Assembly (NCBI RefSeq): GCF_036345995.1 | Contig: NZ_CP107796.1 | Coordinates: 7,564,001-7,628,000 of the forward strand | Reading direction: 5' to 3' | Origin: Streptomyces sp. NBC_00557 | Lineage (GTDB): Bacteria; Actinomycetota; Actinomycetes; Streptomycetales; Streptomycetaceae | Length of the DNA stretch: 64,000 nucleotides | Shown here: positions 29,329 through 38,288 of the stretch, one piece after another | How positions within the stretch are numbered: position 1 is the first letter of the stretch | Layout of the letters: the number at the start of each line of letters is the position of its first letter | The notes under the pieces: model-generated | The model's database searches: none | What the model saw: the letters and a program-made list of their open reading frames with translations, nothing else | Told to the model about the DNA's origin: nothing | Translations under genes and position numbers: made by a program

Positions 29329-30843
29329 TCAGGCCGGTCGCGGGGGCCGGACCCAGCCCAGGGAGCGTTCGACGGCCCGCTGCCAGTTGTCGTACTCCGA
29401 TGCGCGCAGCCCGGGGTCCATGTCCGGCAGCCACTGGGCGGCCCGGTGCCAGTTGCGGCGCAGCACCTCCAGGTCGGGCCAGTAGCCGGCGGCGAGCCCC
29501 GCCGCGTAGGCGGCGCCCAGGGACACCGTCTCGGCCACCATGGGCCGCACCACCGGCACGTCCAGCACATCGGCGACGAACTGCATGAGCAGGTTGTCCG
29601 CGGTCATGCCCCCGTCCACCTTGAGCTGCTTGAGGGAGACCGAGGAGTCGGCGTTCATGGCGTCGACGACCTCCCGGGTCTGCCAGCCGGTGGCCTCCAG
29701 CACGGCGCGCGCCAGGTGCCCCTTGGTGATGTACGAGGTGAGGCCGACGATGACCCCGCGCGCGTCGCTGCGCCAGCGGGGCGCGAACAGTCCCGAGAAC
29801 GCGGGGACGATGTAGCAGCCGCCGTTGTCCTCGACCGTCCGCGCCAGCGTCTCGATCTCCGGGGCGCTGCTGATCAGCCCGAGCCGGTCGCGGAACCACT
29901 GCACGAGGGCGCCGGTGACGGCGATCGACCCCTCCAGCGCGTAGGCCGGCGGCTGGTCCCCGATCTTGTACGCCACGGTCGTGAGCAGCCCGTGCCGGGA
30001 CCGCACCGGTTCGCCGCCGGTGTTGAGCAGCAGGAAGCTGCCCGTTCCGTAGGTGCACTTGGCCTCGCCCGGGGAGAAGCAGGTCTGGCCGAACAGGGCG
30101 GCCTGCTGGTCGCCGAGGGCGGCTGTGATCGCGACCCCGGGAAGCAGTGCGCGGGCCTCGCCGTACGGCTGCGCGGAGGGCCGGATCTCGGGCAGCATGG
30201 GGCGGGGCACCCCGAAGAAGGCCAGCAGCTCGTCGTCCCAGGTCAGCGAGCGGATGTTCATCAGCATCGTGCGGCTGGCGTTGGTGGCGTCGGTGATGTG
30301 CAGGCCGCCCGCGGCGCCCCCGGTGAGATTCCAGATCAGCCAGCTCTCCATCGTCCCGAACAGCACATCGCCGTCCCTCGCGCGCTGCTCGACGCCCTTG
30401 ACGTGGTCGAACAGCCAGCGAAGCCGCAGCGCGGAGAAGTACGTCGAGGGCGGCAGCGCACACCGGTCCTGGAAGAACTCCTCTCCGGGGCGCTGCCTGA
30501 GGTCGTCCACCAGCGGCGCCGTGCGGGTGTCCTGCCAGACGATCGCCCGGCCCAGCGGGGCGCCGGTCCGCCGGTCCCAGAGCACCGTCGTCTCCCGCTG
30601 GTTGGCCAGTCCTATGGCGGTGACCTGCCCGGCGTCGACACCGGCGCAGGACAGGGCCTCGGGCACGATGTGGCGCAGGTTCTGCCAGATCTCGACGGCG
30701 TCGTGCTCCACCCAGCCGGGCCGGGGGAAGTGCTGCCGGTGTTCCTTCTGCGCGACCGAGACCAGCCGCCCGCGGTGGTCGAACAGGATGCATCGGGTGG
30801 AGTTGGTGCCCTGATCGATGGACATTACGTACCGTTCAGCCAT
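29329..30843 (-). CDS. glpK: Glycerol kinase
   Basis: A 504-residue FGGY-family kinase converting glycerol to glycerol-3-phosphate. The N-terminal motif [19 protein letters not shown] has Asn where Thr is usual in [19 protein letters not shown] is the glycerol-contacting segment. [20 protein letters not shown] is FGGY signature 2. Start ATG (MAERYV) is 44 bp after the IclR stop, so the two form an operon. No glycerol facilitator or dehydrogenase gene is next to it. Confidence 0.94.
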   Translation of the reverse strand: MAERYVMSIDQGTNSTRCILFDHRGRLVSVAQKEHRQHFPRPGWVEHDAVEIWQNLRHIVPEALSCAGVDAGQVTAIGLANQRETTVLWDRRTGAPLGRAIVWQDTRTAPLVDDLRQRPGEEFFQDRCALPPSTYFSALRLRWLFDHVKGVEQRARDGDVLFGTMESWLIWNLTGGAAGGLHITDATNASRTMLMNIRSLTWDDELLAFFGVPRPMLPEIRPSAQPYGEARALLPGVAITAALGDQQAALFGQTCFSPGEAKCTYGTGSFLLLNTGGEPVRSRHGLLTTVAYKIGDQPPAYALEGSIAVTGALVQWFRDRLGLISSAPEIETLARTVEDNGGCYIVPAFSGLFAPRWRSDARGVIVGLTSYITKGHLARAVLEATGWQTREVVDAMNADSSVSLKQLKVDGGMTADNLLMQFVADVLDVPVVRPMVAETVSLGAAYAAGLAAGYWPDLEVLRRNWHRAAQWLPDMDPGLRASEYDNWQRAVERSLGWVRPPRPA

Positions 30844-30887
30844 GATCGGGTCTGCCTTCCGACGGATCGAGGGGCGGCTGTCCTGGC

Positions 30888-31655
30888 CTACCAGCGGGCG
30901 GCTCCCAGGTCCCTGGAGATCGCGCGCGCGGCTTCCCGGAGCAGCGTGATCAGACTCGGGCGCGGTCGGCCCTGGCCGTCGCAGATCCGCTCGACCGGAC
31001 CGGACAGCCCGATGGCGCCGACGACGAGGCCGCCGTGCCCGCGGATCGGTGCGGCGATCCCCGCCTCGCCCATGCTCATCTCCTGGATCTCGGCGGCCCA
31101 GCCGAGGTCCCTGACCTCCGCCAGCGCCCGGGCGAGCCGCTCGGGGTCGGCCAGGGTGTGCCGGGTGTACGCCTCCAGACCCCGCCCCGGTGCCTCCTCG
31201 ATGCTCGCGGTGCCGAACGCCAGCAGCACCTTGCCGAGCGAGGAGGCGTGCAGCGGCAGCAGCGCGCCCACGTCCAGGGTCTGGAAGGTGTCGTCCGGCC
31301 GGAACACGTGGTGGACGACGAGGACGCTGCCCTCCAGCGGAGTGCCCAGCCGTACCGCCTCCCCGCTCCGGGCGGCCAGGGCGTCGGCCCAGTTCAGGGA
31401 GCGCGAACGCAGCTCGTTGACGTCGAGATAACTGGTGCCGAGGTGCAGCAGGGCCGCGCCGAGCTGGTACTTCCCGGTCGCCGCGTCCTGCTCCACGAAG
31501 TCCACGTGCTGGAGGGTGCGCAGAATGCCGTGGGCGGTGCCCTTCGCCAGCCCGAGCGAGGCCGCCACCTCGCCGAGACCGAGCCGGCGGGGCCCGCCGG
31601 CGAGCAGACGCAGAATCGCCGCCGCCCGTTCGATCGACTGGACCGGTCCGGCCAT
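30888..31655 (-). CDS. IclR family regulator, probable glycerol regulator (GylR-like)
   Basis: A 255-residue IclR-type regulator. The N-terminal winged helix is [20 protein letters not shown], and the effector domain includes [14 protein letters not shown] and [20 protein letters not shown]. It is the first gene of an IclR-glpK operon, so control of glycerol kinase in response to glycerol or glycerol-3-phosphate is likely, as for GylR in Streptomyces. It is divergent from the ATP-binding protein at 31833. Confidence 0.87.
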   Translation of the reverse strand: MAGPVQSIERAAAILRLLAGGPRRLGLGEVAASLGLAKGTAHGILRTLQHVDFVEQDAATGKYQLGAALLHLGTSYLDVNELRSRSLNWADALAARSGEAVRLGTPLEGSVLVVHHVFRPDDTFQTLDVGALLPLHASSLGKVLLAFGTASIEEAPGRGLEAYTRHTLADPERLARALAEVRDLGWAAEIQEMSMGEAGIAAPIRGHGGLVVGAIGLSGPVERICDGQGRPRPSLITLLREAARAISRDLGAARW

Positions 31656-31735
31656 GAAGCGAGCCTATTACCCGCACGGACGCCTTGCCCGTGGGGGAGG
31701 AGCAGCGGCCGTTCGGTAATGCCGACCGCTGTTCA

Positions 31736-31764
31736 TTGACCGGTCCGATTTGTCTCCATAGCGT
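31736..31764 (+). promoter_or_regulatory. Vegetative-type promoter
   Basis: TTGACC (31736-31741), a 17-nt spacer and TAGCGT (31759-31764) match the housekeeping actinobacterial promoter well. The expected start near 31771 gives a leader of about 60 nt to the ATG at 31833. Confidence 0.65.
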
Positions 31765-31832
31765 ACTGGGGATGCCCGGAACGGACCGGAATGACGGTGC
31801 CGAGCCGGCCGGAGAGACCCTCGGGAGAGAAC

Positions 31833-32261
31833 ATGGCGGCACAGCTCAAGACGCTGGTTCAGGCGGCGTATGAACACGTGTGCCCGGTGCCGCCCGTCAC
31901 CGGCGCGGTGTCGGCCGTACGCCGTCGTGCCGAGGTGGTCCTCGACGGCTGGCGGGTGTGCCCGCTCCTCGCCGACGACGCGCTGCTGGTGGTGTCGGAG
32001 CTCGTCACGAACGCGATCCTGCACGCCCGGCCCCCGGCCGTGCTGCGGCTGTCGTGGGTGCGGGGCGAGGGCGGCGGGACGCTGCGGATCGAGGTCGCCG
32101 ACGCGGGCCCCGCCCTCGCGGCGCCCCTCGTCGGCGCCGACCCCGACGAGCACGGCAGGGGCGAGACCATCGTCCACGCCCTGGCGACGCGCCACGGCAT
32201 ACGCACCCACCTCGACGGAGTCACCCGGTGGGCCGAACTGGACGTGCGTCAGACGTACTGA
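31833..32261 (+). CDS. RsbW-like ATP-binding protein (HATPase_c)
   Basis: A 142-residue GHKL-fold protein of the anti-sigma/serine kinase family. The N-box [16 protein letters not shown] is intact, [11 protein letters not shown] is the G1 region, and [17 protein letters not shown] is the lid. ATG at 31833 has GGGAGAG about 4 bp upstream. Its 3' end overlaps the 3' end of the convergent SpoIIE-type phosphatase gene by 41 bp. Phosphatase and kinase of this type act on opposite states of STAS proteins, so a functional link is plausible. Confidence 0.83.
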   Translation: MAAQLKTLVQAAYEHVCPVPPVTGAVSAVRRRAEVVLDGWRVCPLLADDALLVVSELVTNAILHARPPAVLRLSWVRGEGGGTLRIEVADAGPALAAPLVGADPDEHGRGETIVHALATRHGIRTHLDGVTRWAELDVRQTY

Positions 32262-33474
32262 GCCGGACCCGCGGACCGGCGGCACCGGGCTGGAACGCCG
32301 CTTCGTACGACGACGGCGCGTGGCCCGGCTCCTGAGCGGCGGCCTTCCGGAGCAGCAGCAGGGCGGCGTCGTCGTGCAGCCGGCCGCCCACATGGTCCAG
32401 CAGCTCGTCGTGGATCGCGGTGAGCGTGCGCGCCGGCTCCTCGCACACATGCCGGGCCACGCCGTCCGCCAGCGGATAGAAGGCACGCGTGTGGTCGCGG
32501 GCCTCCGTGACCCCGTCGGTGTAGCACAGCAGCTGGTCGCCCACCGCGAACGGCAGGCGCTGCAGGCGGGGTGCCTCGCCCGAGAGGGCGCGCAGCCCGA
32601 GCGGCGCGGCGGGGCGGTCGGACTCCACCGCCCTGACCCGGCCGGAGGCCGATATCACCAGCGGCGGGGCGTGTCCGCAGTTGACGATCTCCAGGTGGCC
32701 CGAGCGGGCGTGCCCGGCGACCACGGCGGTGACGAAGTCGTCGGGGCCCAGGTTGCGCGCCAGGCTCCGCTCGATCCGCGTGACGACGTCGAGCAGGTCG
32801 GGTTCGTCATGGGCGGCCTCGCGGAACACTCCCAGCACGAGGGCGGCGGTGCCCACGGCGGGCAGCCCCTTGCCCCGCACGTCGCCCACGATCAGCCGGA
32901 TGCCGTAGGGCGTGGGCACCAGGGCGTACAGGTCCCCGCCGATCCTCGCCTCCGCCGCGGCGGCGCTGTAGCGGACGGCAACCTGGAACGGGCCCACGGT
33001 CTCCGGGACGGGCTGGAGCAGGGCGTGCTGGGCGGCCTCGGCGACCGAGCGGACGGCGGCGAGGACCCGTTCCCGGCGGGCGCGCAGCGCGCTGGCCAGG
33101 CCGCTCGCCGCGGTGACGGCCAGCAGGGCGGGCACCACGGCCGCCGGCTCGCGCGCGGGAGCCGCGTGCAGCAGGGCCAGCGCCACGCCCACCGCACCGG
33201 CGAGCAGACCGACGCAGAGCACGCCGCGCGGCCCGTTGGTGGAGGCGGCGAGCGCGGGGCCGGCCGCCAGCAGCGGCAGCCACGGCATCCCCGCCCCGAC
33301 GGTGACGTCCACCAGCGCGATCAGGGCGACGACGAGGATCGGCAGCATGCGCAGGCCCGGGGCCGCGTGTCCGTCGGTGCACCGGCGGAGTGCTCTCCGG
33401 GCGGCGGCGGCCGCACCCTTCCCGGGCAGCCGCGTCGCCGCGTCGTGGTCGCCATCGTGTGGGGCCTGGAGCAT
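32221..33474 (-). CDS. SpoIIE-type PP2C serine phosphatase, membrane-anchored
   Basis: A 417-residue protein with an N-terminal membrane region of several helices (about 43-130, LPILVVALIALVDVTVG onward). A short linker and a PP2C/SpoIIE domain follow (about 165-390). Metal-binding motifs are RIGGDLYALV, LIVGDVRGKGLPAVG, IVNCGHAPPL and LLCYTDGVTEARD. Family members dephosphorylate STAS anti-sigma antagonists to free a sigma factor. The C-terminal tail after the domain overlaps the convergent RsbW-like gene. Confidence 0.88.
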   Translation of the reverse strand: MLQAPHDGDHDAATRLPGKGAAAAARRALRRCTDGHAAPGLRMLPILVVALIALVDVTVGAGMPWLPLLAAGPALAASTNGPRGVLCVGLLAGAVGVALALLHAAPAREPAAVVPALLAVTAASGLASALRARRERVLAAVRSVAEAAQHALLQPVPETVGPFQVAVRYSAAAAEARIGGDLYALVPTPYGIRLIVGDVRGKGLPAVGTAALVLGVFREAAHDEPDLLDVVTRIERSLARNLGPDDFVTAVVAGHARSGHLEIVNCGHAPPLVISASGRVRAVESDRPAAPLGLRALSGEAPRLQRLPFAVGDQLLCYTDGVTEARDHTRAFYPLADGVARHVCEEPARTLTAIHDELLDHVGGRLHDDAALLLLRKAAAQEPGHAPSSYEAAFQPGAAGPRVRLSTSDARPVRPTG

Positions 33475-33572
33475 GTCTGGTCCGCAGTCCTCTCCGGTAG
33501 GGGGTTCTCGCCCGGAATGTCGGTTACGTCCAGGAAAGGCGCTCGGTGAGGACCGTCACAAGGAGCTGGTTT

Positions 33573-34331
33573 TCAGATAGTGAGCGAGAGGCCCCTGGTG
33601 ATCCGGCTCGCGACCGGAAGCAGGCGTTCCCTGACCTCCTGGAGCCGGTCCTGCCGCTCCGCCGGCAGGGAGACGCCGAGCGATCCGGGCGTGCTCCCGC
33701 GGTAGACGGGCACGGCGACGCACACGGTGCCGAGCGAGTACTCCTCCAGGTCCGTGACGGCCGGTGCCAGCGGGGGCGCCTCGAGCCGGCGGAGCAGCAC
33801 CGGAAGGCTGGTGATCGTGCGCGGGGTGAGGTCGGCCAGGTGATGGCGGGACAGGTACTCCCGGCGGGCCTCCTCGTCCAGCTCGCGCAGCACGGACTTG
33901 CCCAGGGCGGTGGCGTGGCCGGCGTCCTCGAAGCCCACCCACAGATCCACCCGGGGCGTGCGCGGGCTGTCCACGATTTCGGCGACCCTGATCTCGCCCT
34001 CCTCGTAGAAGGTGAGGTACGCGGCCGTGGCCAGGTCGTCCCGGAGGGCGGCCAGCGCCGGGCGCACCCGGCTGAGCAGGGTCTGCGCGCGGCCGGCCGT
34101 ACGCAGGGAGCCCAGCCTGTCGCCGAGGACGAAACCGCCGTCGTCCAGCTTGTGCACATAGCCGTCGTGCACCAGCGTGCGCAGCAGGTGATAGGCGGTG
34201 GCCAGCGGCAGGCCCGTCTCGCGGGCCAGCTGTTTCGCCGGCGCGCCGGTCTCGTGCGCGCTCACCGCCTCCAGCAGCCGGAAGGCCCGCTGCACGGAAG
34301 CGATCAGTGTCGGACCGTCCTGAGCAGGCAT
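33573..34331 (-). CDS. IclR family transcriptional regulator
   Basis: A 252-residue regulator. The winged helix is PAKQLARETGLPLATAYHLL. The effector domain includes GHATALGKSVLRELDEEARR and TVCVAVPVYRGSTPGSLGVS. The ATG of MPAQDGPTLI has GGAGG only 1-2 bp away, unusually close, but no better start fits the conserved N-terminus. Upstream is a 424-bp gene-poor spacer and then a small monooxygenase gene on the same strand. Confidence 0.85.
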   Translation of the reverse strand: MPAQDGPTLIASVQRAFRLLEAVSAHETGAPAKQLARETGLPLATAYHLLRTLVHDGYVHKLDDGGFVLGDRLGSLRTAGRAQTLLSRVRPALAALRDDLATAAYLTFYEEGEIRVAEIVDSPRTPRVDLWVGFEDAGHATALGKSVLRELDEEARREYLSRHHLADLTPRTITSLPVLLRRLEAPPLAPAVTDLEEYSLGTVCVAVPVYRGSTPGSLGVSLPAERQDRLQEVRERLLPVASRITRGLSLTI

Positions 34332-34755
34332 ACCTCCAGACTGCGCCGGTCGTCCGGGCCCGGGCAAGGCGTAGCTGTCTGCGGGCAAAAGCGCAGACAA
34401 AATTGCTGGCAATCTTGTCGGGCTGGATTGAGGTGGCTGGCCGCGCCTCCGGCTTCCCCCACGCTCGGCTTCGCTCGCGCGGGGGACCCCCACCGGCGCC
34501 CCGCGCATCTCGGCGATCTGGTTCACGCTCACCCGCGGCCGGTGTCGTCCTGCTCGGCGTGCACATGCCGCTCGGCCTGGCGCATGGGGGCGCCTCCGAC
34601 AGGCCCCGCGCGCGGCGCCGCATCCGCCTCCAGCTCAGGAAGGCGGGGCCCGTGCATACCGAAGGCCCGTTCGGGGGTCGTCGAACGGGCCTCCGGCGGC
34701 CGAGGGGTGCTGCGGTGTCAGGCCGCCCGTGGCGTGAACGGACCGTCAGGACCGG
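34332..34755. other. Gene-poor spacer with Streptomyces-type repeat
   Basis: I see no convincing gene here. At about 34456-34492 is a C-rich/G-rich inverted sequence (CCCCCACGCTCGGCTTCGCT then CGCGCGGGGGACCCCCAC). It resembles a dispersed intergenic repeat familiar from Streptomyces genomes that often marks gene ends. A separate strong terminator lies at 34664-34691. Confidence 0.55.
34664..34691 (-). terminator. Terminator of the small monooxygenase gene
   Basis: A perfect 10-bp stem, GGCCCGTTCG (34664-34673) and CGAACGGGCC (34682-34691), with an 8-nt loop. It lies 65 bp beyond the stop of the minus-strand gene at 34756. There is no clear T-run. Confidence 0.75.
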
Positions 34756-35043
34756 TCAGAGGGTCTCGGCGAAGGTGACGTTGCGCTCCTTCAGCAGCGG
34801 GAACACCTTTCCCCGGATCAGCTCCGCGAAGTGCTCCGTCTCCTTGTGCGCCTCGAAGCCGGCACGATCCGTGTAGCGCTCGTACAGCACGAACGCTCCG
34901 GGCCGGTCGACGACCTCGTGCGCCTCGTAGGCGAGGTTCGCCGGCTCCGAGGGCACCAGCTCACGCATCTTGCGCAGTGCGTCCCGCACGGTGTCCGCGT
35001 CGGCGGGGGCGCACTGGTACTGGGCGACGACGGCGAAGGCCAT
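34756..35043 (-). CDS. ABM-domain putative quinol monooxygenase
   Basis: A 95-residue ferredoxin-like alpha/beta protein of the antibiotic biosynthesis monooxygenase (YgiN-like) family. Typical elements are AVVAQYQCAPADADTVRDAL, YEAHEVVDRPGAFVLYERY and HKETEHFAELI. Members are cofactor-free dimers that act on quinol-like compounds or help protect against them. ATG at 35043 has AGGA 5 bp upstream. The next gene downstream on this strand is an IclR regulator. Confidence 0.85.
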   Translation of the reverse strand: MAFAVVAQYQCAPADADTVRDALRKMRELVPSEPANLAYEAHEVVDRPGAFVLYERYTDRAGFEAHKETEHFAELIRGKVFPLLKERNVTFAETL

Positions 35044-35526
35044 GGAGTTCCTCCGGTGTTCACGAACGGCGGTCGACCCGCCGATTCCAGCAGCTTCCCG
35101 CGGGTTGCGGCCCGAGCGACACGCGGCCGGTGCCCGCGGACGGCCCATCGACCGGGCGGCACGCGACAGCCGGCAGCCTCTCGCTCCCGCCCGCCGGTTC
35201 GGCGCTGCGTCGCCACGGTGCGGGTGGCCGGGCTGCCGCTTGTTCCTGCCCGCCGGTTCGGCACCGCGCCGCCAAGGTCCAGACGGCCCGGCTGCCGCAG
35301 CCGACCAGCCGCAGCACTCGTCCCGCGCCGGTCGACGGCCACTCGCCCTCGCCCACCCGGGACGGCACCGCCCACCACGCGGCCCGAGGGCCCGCGCCCG
35401 CTCGTCCTCGCCCGCCGGGACGCCCCCGTCCCCGCCCCCGCACCTCGCACGGCTCCTTCAGCCAACCGGGCACCCCCCTCGGCTACCGTCCAGTAATATC
35501 CGCGGCAGGCCATCAGAGGAGGAACC
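35044..35526. repeat. 483-bp spacer with imperfect 59-bp tandem duplication
   Basis: No credible gene is seen. The sequence GCCCGCCGGTTCG occurs at 35189-35201 and again at 35248-35260, inside two related units of 59 bp that also share a GG(C)CCGGCTGCCG block. The spacer otherwise reads as low-complexity C/G-rich DNA. GAGGAGGA at its right end is the ribosome site of the DoxX gene. Confidence 0.5.
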
Positions 35527-35907
35527 GTGTCCCGGTCCGAACGCTCGCCCCTGCTGCTCGCCGGTCTGCTGGCCGCAGCAGGGGTCGCCCACTTCGCCGC
35601 CCCGCGCACCTTCGACGCCATCGTTCCGAGTGCGCTGCCGGGCTCGCGCAGGGCATGGACGTACGGCAGCGGTGCCGTGGAACTGGCCCTGGCGGCCGGG
35701 ATCGCGGCGCCCCGGACCCGCGCGGCCGCCGCCAAGGCCGCCGCGGCCTTCTTCGTCGGCGTGTTCCCGGCGAACGTGCAGATGGCCGTGGACTGGCGGC
35801 ACCGGCCCGCGCCCCTGCGCACGGCCGCCCTCGCACGGCTGCCCCTGCAGTTGCCGCTGGTGCTGTGGGCCCGCGCCGTGGCCCGCGCGGAGGAGGGCCG
35901 GCCGTGA
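35527..35907 (+). CDS. DoxX-family small membrane protein
   Basis: A 126-residue protein with four predicted helices, starting RSPLLLAGLLAAAGVAHFAA and containing FVGVFPANVQMAVDW. This layout is typical of DoxX-like/DUF4267-type proteins. Start is GTG with GAGGAGGA 5 bp upstream. It overlaps the following peroxiredoxin gene by GTGA, suggesting a role in thiol or oxidative homeostasis. Confidence 0.75.
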   Translation: MSRSERSPLLLAGLLAAAGVAHFAAPRTFDAIVPSALPGSRRAWTYGSGAVELALAAGIAAPRTRAAAAKAAAAFFVGVFPANVQMAVDWRHRPAPLRTAALARLPLQLPLVLWARAVARAEEGRP

Positions 35908-36371
35908 CGGGACGCATCGAGGCCGGGGACCGGGTCGAGGACTTCGCGCTGCCCGACGAGACCGGCGCCACCCGCCGGCTCACCGAACTGCTGGCCGACG
36001 GACCGGTCGTCCTCTTCTTCTACCCGGCCGCCCTCACCCCCGGCTGCCCCGCCGAGGCCTGCCACTTCCGCGACCTGGCCGCCGAGTTCGCCGCCGTCGG
36101 CGCCCGGCCGGTCGGCATCAGCGGCGACACCGTCGGCAAACAGCAGGAGTTCGCCGGCCGGCACGGCCTCGGCATGCCGCTCCTCTCCGACGCCGACGGC
36201 ACGGTCCGCGAGCGTTTCGGCGTCAAGCGCGGCTTCTCCCTCGCCCCGACCAAGCGCGTCACCTTCGTGATCGCCCAGGACCGCACGGTGCTCGAGGTGG
36301 TCCGCAGCGAACTGCGCATGAACACCCACGCCGACCGGGCCCTCGCCGCCCTGCGCGCCCACCAGCGCTGA
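35904..36371 (+). CDS. Peroxiredoxin, BCP/PrxQ type
   Basis: A 155-residue thioredoxin-fold peroxidase. The active site VLFFYPAALTPGCPAEACHF holds the peroxidatic Cys (TPGC) and a second Cys five residues later, the arrangement of atypical 2-Cys PrxQ enzymes. An Arg further on is in GFSLAPTKRVTFVI. It reduces peroxides with electrons from thioredoxin. GTG overlaps the DoxX TGA, so the two are co-translated. Confidence 0.9.
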   Translation: MTGRIEAGDRVEDFALPDETGATRRLTELLADGPVVLFFYPAALTPGCPAEACHFRDLAAEFAAVGARPVGISGDTVGKQQEFAGRHGLGMPLLSDADGTVRERFGVKRGFSLAPTKRVTFVIAQDRTVLEVVRSELRMNTHADRALAALRAHQR

Positions 36372-36575
36372 CCGCCCCGCACGGACGGGCCGGCGCCGGG
36401 GCAGCCGGCAGACCGGCCCGGGCAGCACGGTCTGCGCGGAGCAGGCGCTGTCCCGGCACCCGATCAACGGAAACGAGCAGCCCGGACTCCGCGCGTCGTC
36501 ACGAGACGGAGCACCGTGCGGCGGCGCTCCGTCGCCGACCGTGGCGTGGTGAAGCAGCGGACCCTCCGCCATGTC

Positions 36576-36608
36576 GACTCCGGCCGCTCGGGTACAGCGG
36601 CCGGAGTC
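36576..36608 (-). terminator. Terminator of the LigD-like operon
   Basis: GACTCCGGCCGCT (36576-36588) and AGCGGCCGGAGTC (36596-36608) form a perfect 13-bp stem with a 7-nt loop. The inner arm overlaps the stop codon of the minus-strand ligase gene at 36607. Confidence 0.75.
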
Positions 36609-37617
36609 AGGCCGCCGCGCGCTCGCGGACCACGTCGCCCGGCCGTTTGTCCTCGCGCAGGCCCAGGAAGCGGGGATGGCGCAGCATCCCGTCCCTGGTC
36701 CACTCGGTGAACCCGATCTGCGCCACCAGCTCCGGCCGCACCCAGCGGGCCCGGGCCTCCCGGACCTCACCGGCGAACGGCGAGGAGTCCCGGCGCAGCC
36801 CGTCCAGCCGCTCGCGCAACTCCAGCAGGGTCCGCCGGTCGAAACCGGTGCCGGCCTTGCCGGCGTAACGCAGCCGGTCGCCGTCGTGATAGCCGAGCAG
36901 CAGCGCCCCCAGCCCGACCCGGCTGCCCGCCGGTTCGGTGAAGCCCCCGATCACGAACTCCTGCCCCTGCGCGCACTTCAGCTTCAGCCAGTCCGGGGAC
37001 CGCCGCGTCCGGTACGGTCCGTCGGCCCGCTTGGCGATCAGCCCCTCCCAGCCCCGCCCGCAGGCCTCGGCCAGCAACTCGGCCCCGCCCGCGTTGCGAT
37101 GCGGGGTCAGCCGCAGCGGCGCCCGGAAGGCCAGCGCCCGCCGCAGCAGCGACTTGCGGACCTGCAGCGGCAGTTGACGCGTGTCACGGCCGTCCAGCCG
37201 CAGCAGGTCGAAGAGGCAGTACGTCACCGCCACCCCGGACGCCTCGATGTCCCGGCGCCGGGTCAGCCCCAACCTGCGCTGCAGCCGCGCGAAGTCGGTA
37301 CGGCCCCCGGTGAACGCGACGACCTCCCCGTCCACGGTGAAGTCCGCGCACTGCTGTGCCTCGAGCGCCTCGACGATCTCCGGGTAGGTGGCGTTCAGCC
37401 GCTGCCCCGTGCGCGAGAACAGCCGCACCCGGCCGCCCTCGCGCACCGCCAGCAGCCGGACGCCGTCCAGCTTCCGCTCGAACAGCCAGCCCTCGCCGAA
37501 GTCCCGACGGTCACTGAGCGTCGCCAGCATCGGGGCCGCCGCCAAGTCCGCGCCCGGTGCCGCCGGGCGCAGCAGCTCCCGCAGGCCGGCCGGCAGCGCG
37601 TCCAGCAGTCCGGGCAC
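36607..37617 (-). CDS. ATP-dependent DNA ligase, LigD ligase-domain type
   Basis: A 336-residue ligase. Motif I is FERKLDGVR (Lys49), motif III VDGEVVAFTGGRTDFARLQ, motif IV EGLIAKRADGPYRTRRS, and motif V DWLKLKCAQGQEFVIGGFTE. A C-terminal OB-fold ends with WVRPELVAQIGFTEWTRDG. It corresponds to the ligase part of LigD. Together with the phosphoesterase gene 6 bp upstream it forms a split LigD lacking the polymerase domain; it should seal ends in Ku-dependent joining. Confidence 0.9.
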   Translation of the reverse strand: MPGLLDALPAGLRELLRPAAPGADLAAAPMLATLSDRRDFGEGWLFERKLDGVRLLAVREGGRVRLFSRTGQRLNATYPEIVEALEAQQCADFTVDGEVVAFTGGRTDFARLQRRLGLTRRRDIEASGVAVTYCLFDLLRLDGRDTRQLPLQVRKSLLRRALAFRAPLRLTPHRNAGGAELLAEACGRGWEGLIAKRADGPYRTRRSPDWLKLKCAQGQEFVIGGFTEPAGSRVGLGALLLGYHDGDRLRYAGKAGTGFDRRTLLELRERLDGLRRDSSPFAGEVREARARWVRPELVAQIGFTEWTRDGMLRHPRFLGLREDKRPGDVVRERAAA

Positions 37618-37623
37618 CGGCGC

Positions 37624-38232
37624 TCACTCCCCGTCGCCGGCCGCGACCTGCGCGAGGGTGCGTCCGGTGCGCACCGAGCGGGCCCGCCGGGGATCCACAG
37701 TGCCGTGTCCCGACGCCCCCGCCCGTCCCTTGCGCACCAGCAGCCAGGCCTCCTCCTCGCCCTCGCCGCCGCGGAACCGGGTCAGCGCGTACTCCCCGCG
37801 CAGCTTGCTGCCGTGCAGCCGGAAGGTGGCGTGCCCGCGCTCCAGCGACTCGGCGAAGTCCACCGGGCGGCCCCTGCGGTCGTGGCTGAGCGGCTCGTAC
37901 GTGCCGTGGTCCCAGACGATCACGGTGCCGCCGCCGTACTCACCCTTCGGGATCACGCCCTCGAACTCCTCGTACTCCAGCGGATGGTCCTCCGTGGGCA
38001 CCGCCATCCGCTTGTCACCGGGGTCCGTGGACGGGCCTTTTGGCACCGACCACGACTTCAGCACGTCGTCGACCTGGAGCCGGAAGTCGAAGTGCATCCG
38101 GCTCGCGTCGTGGATCTGCACCACGAAACGGGGTTCGCCGCCCCCGGCGCGGGGCCCCTGCCCCGACGGCTCGCGGGTCCGTTCGAAGTCGCGCCTGCCG
38201 CGGTACGTCCGCAGCCGGTCCTCCGCTGCCAC
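37624..38232 (-). CDS. LigD-type 3'-phosphoesterase domain protein
   Basis: A 202-residue stand-alone phosphoesterase (PE) domain as found in bacterial LigD. Metal and phosphate residues are in FVVQIHDASRMHFDFRLQVD and PTEDHPLEYEEFEGVIPKGE. It removes 3'-terminal phosphates or ribonucleotides to leave a clean 3'-OH for ligation. GTG start is supported by AAGGAG 6 bp upstream. Transcribed just before the ligase gene with a 6-bp gap. Confidence 0.88.
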   Translation of the reverse strand: MAAEDRLRTYRGRRDFERTREPSGQGPRAGGGEPRFVVQIHDASRMHFDFRLQVDDVLKSWSVPKGPSTDPGDKRMAVPTEDHPLEYEEFEGVIPKGEYGGGTVIVWDHGTYEPLSHDRRGRPVDFAESLERGHATFRLHGSKLRGEYALTRFRGGEGEEEAWLLVRKGRAGASGHGTVDPRRARSVRTGRTLAQVAAGDGE

Positions 38233-38288
38233 CTGCGGCTCCTTCCGTCGTCCGTCCCACGGACCCCGGGTACCCCGCGCCGGGCCGC

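Noticed and set aside
29329..31842. An 837-codon frame as one gene with glycerol kinase
   Set aside because: Only the part from 30843 matches glycerol kinase; the upstream part is antiparallel-like shadow of the IclR gene in another frame.
34307..34876. Plus-strand 189-codon frame in the spacer after the IclR gene
   Set aside because: Composition is shadow-like, it runs antisense into the monooxygenase gene, and it has no ribosome site or family.
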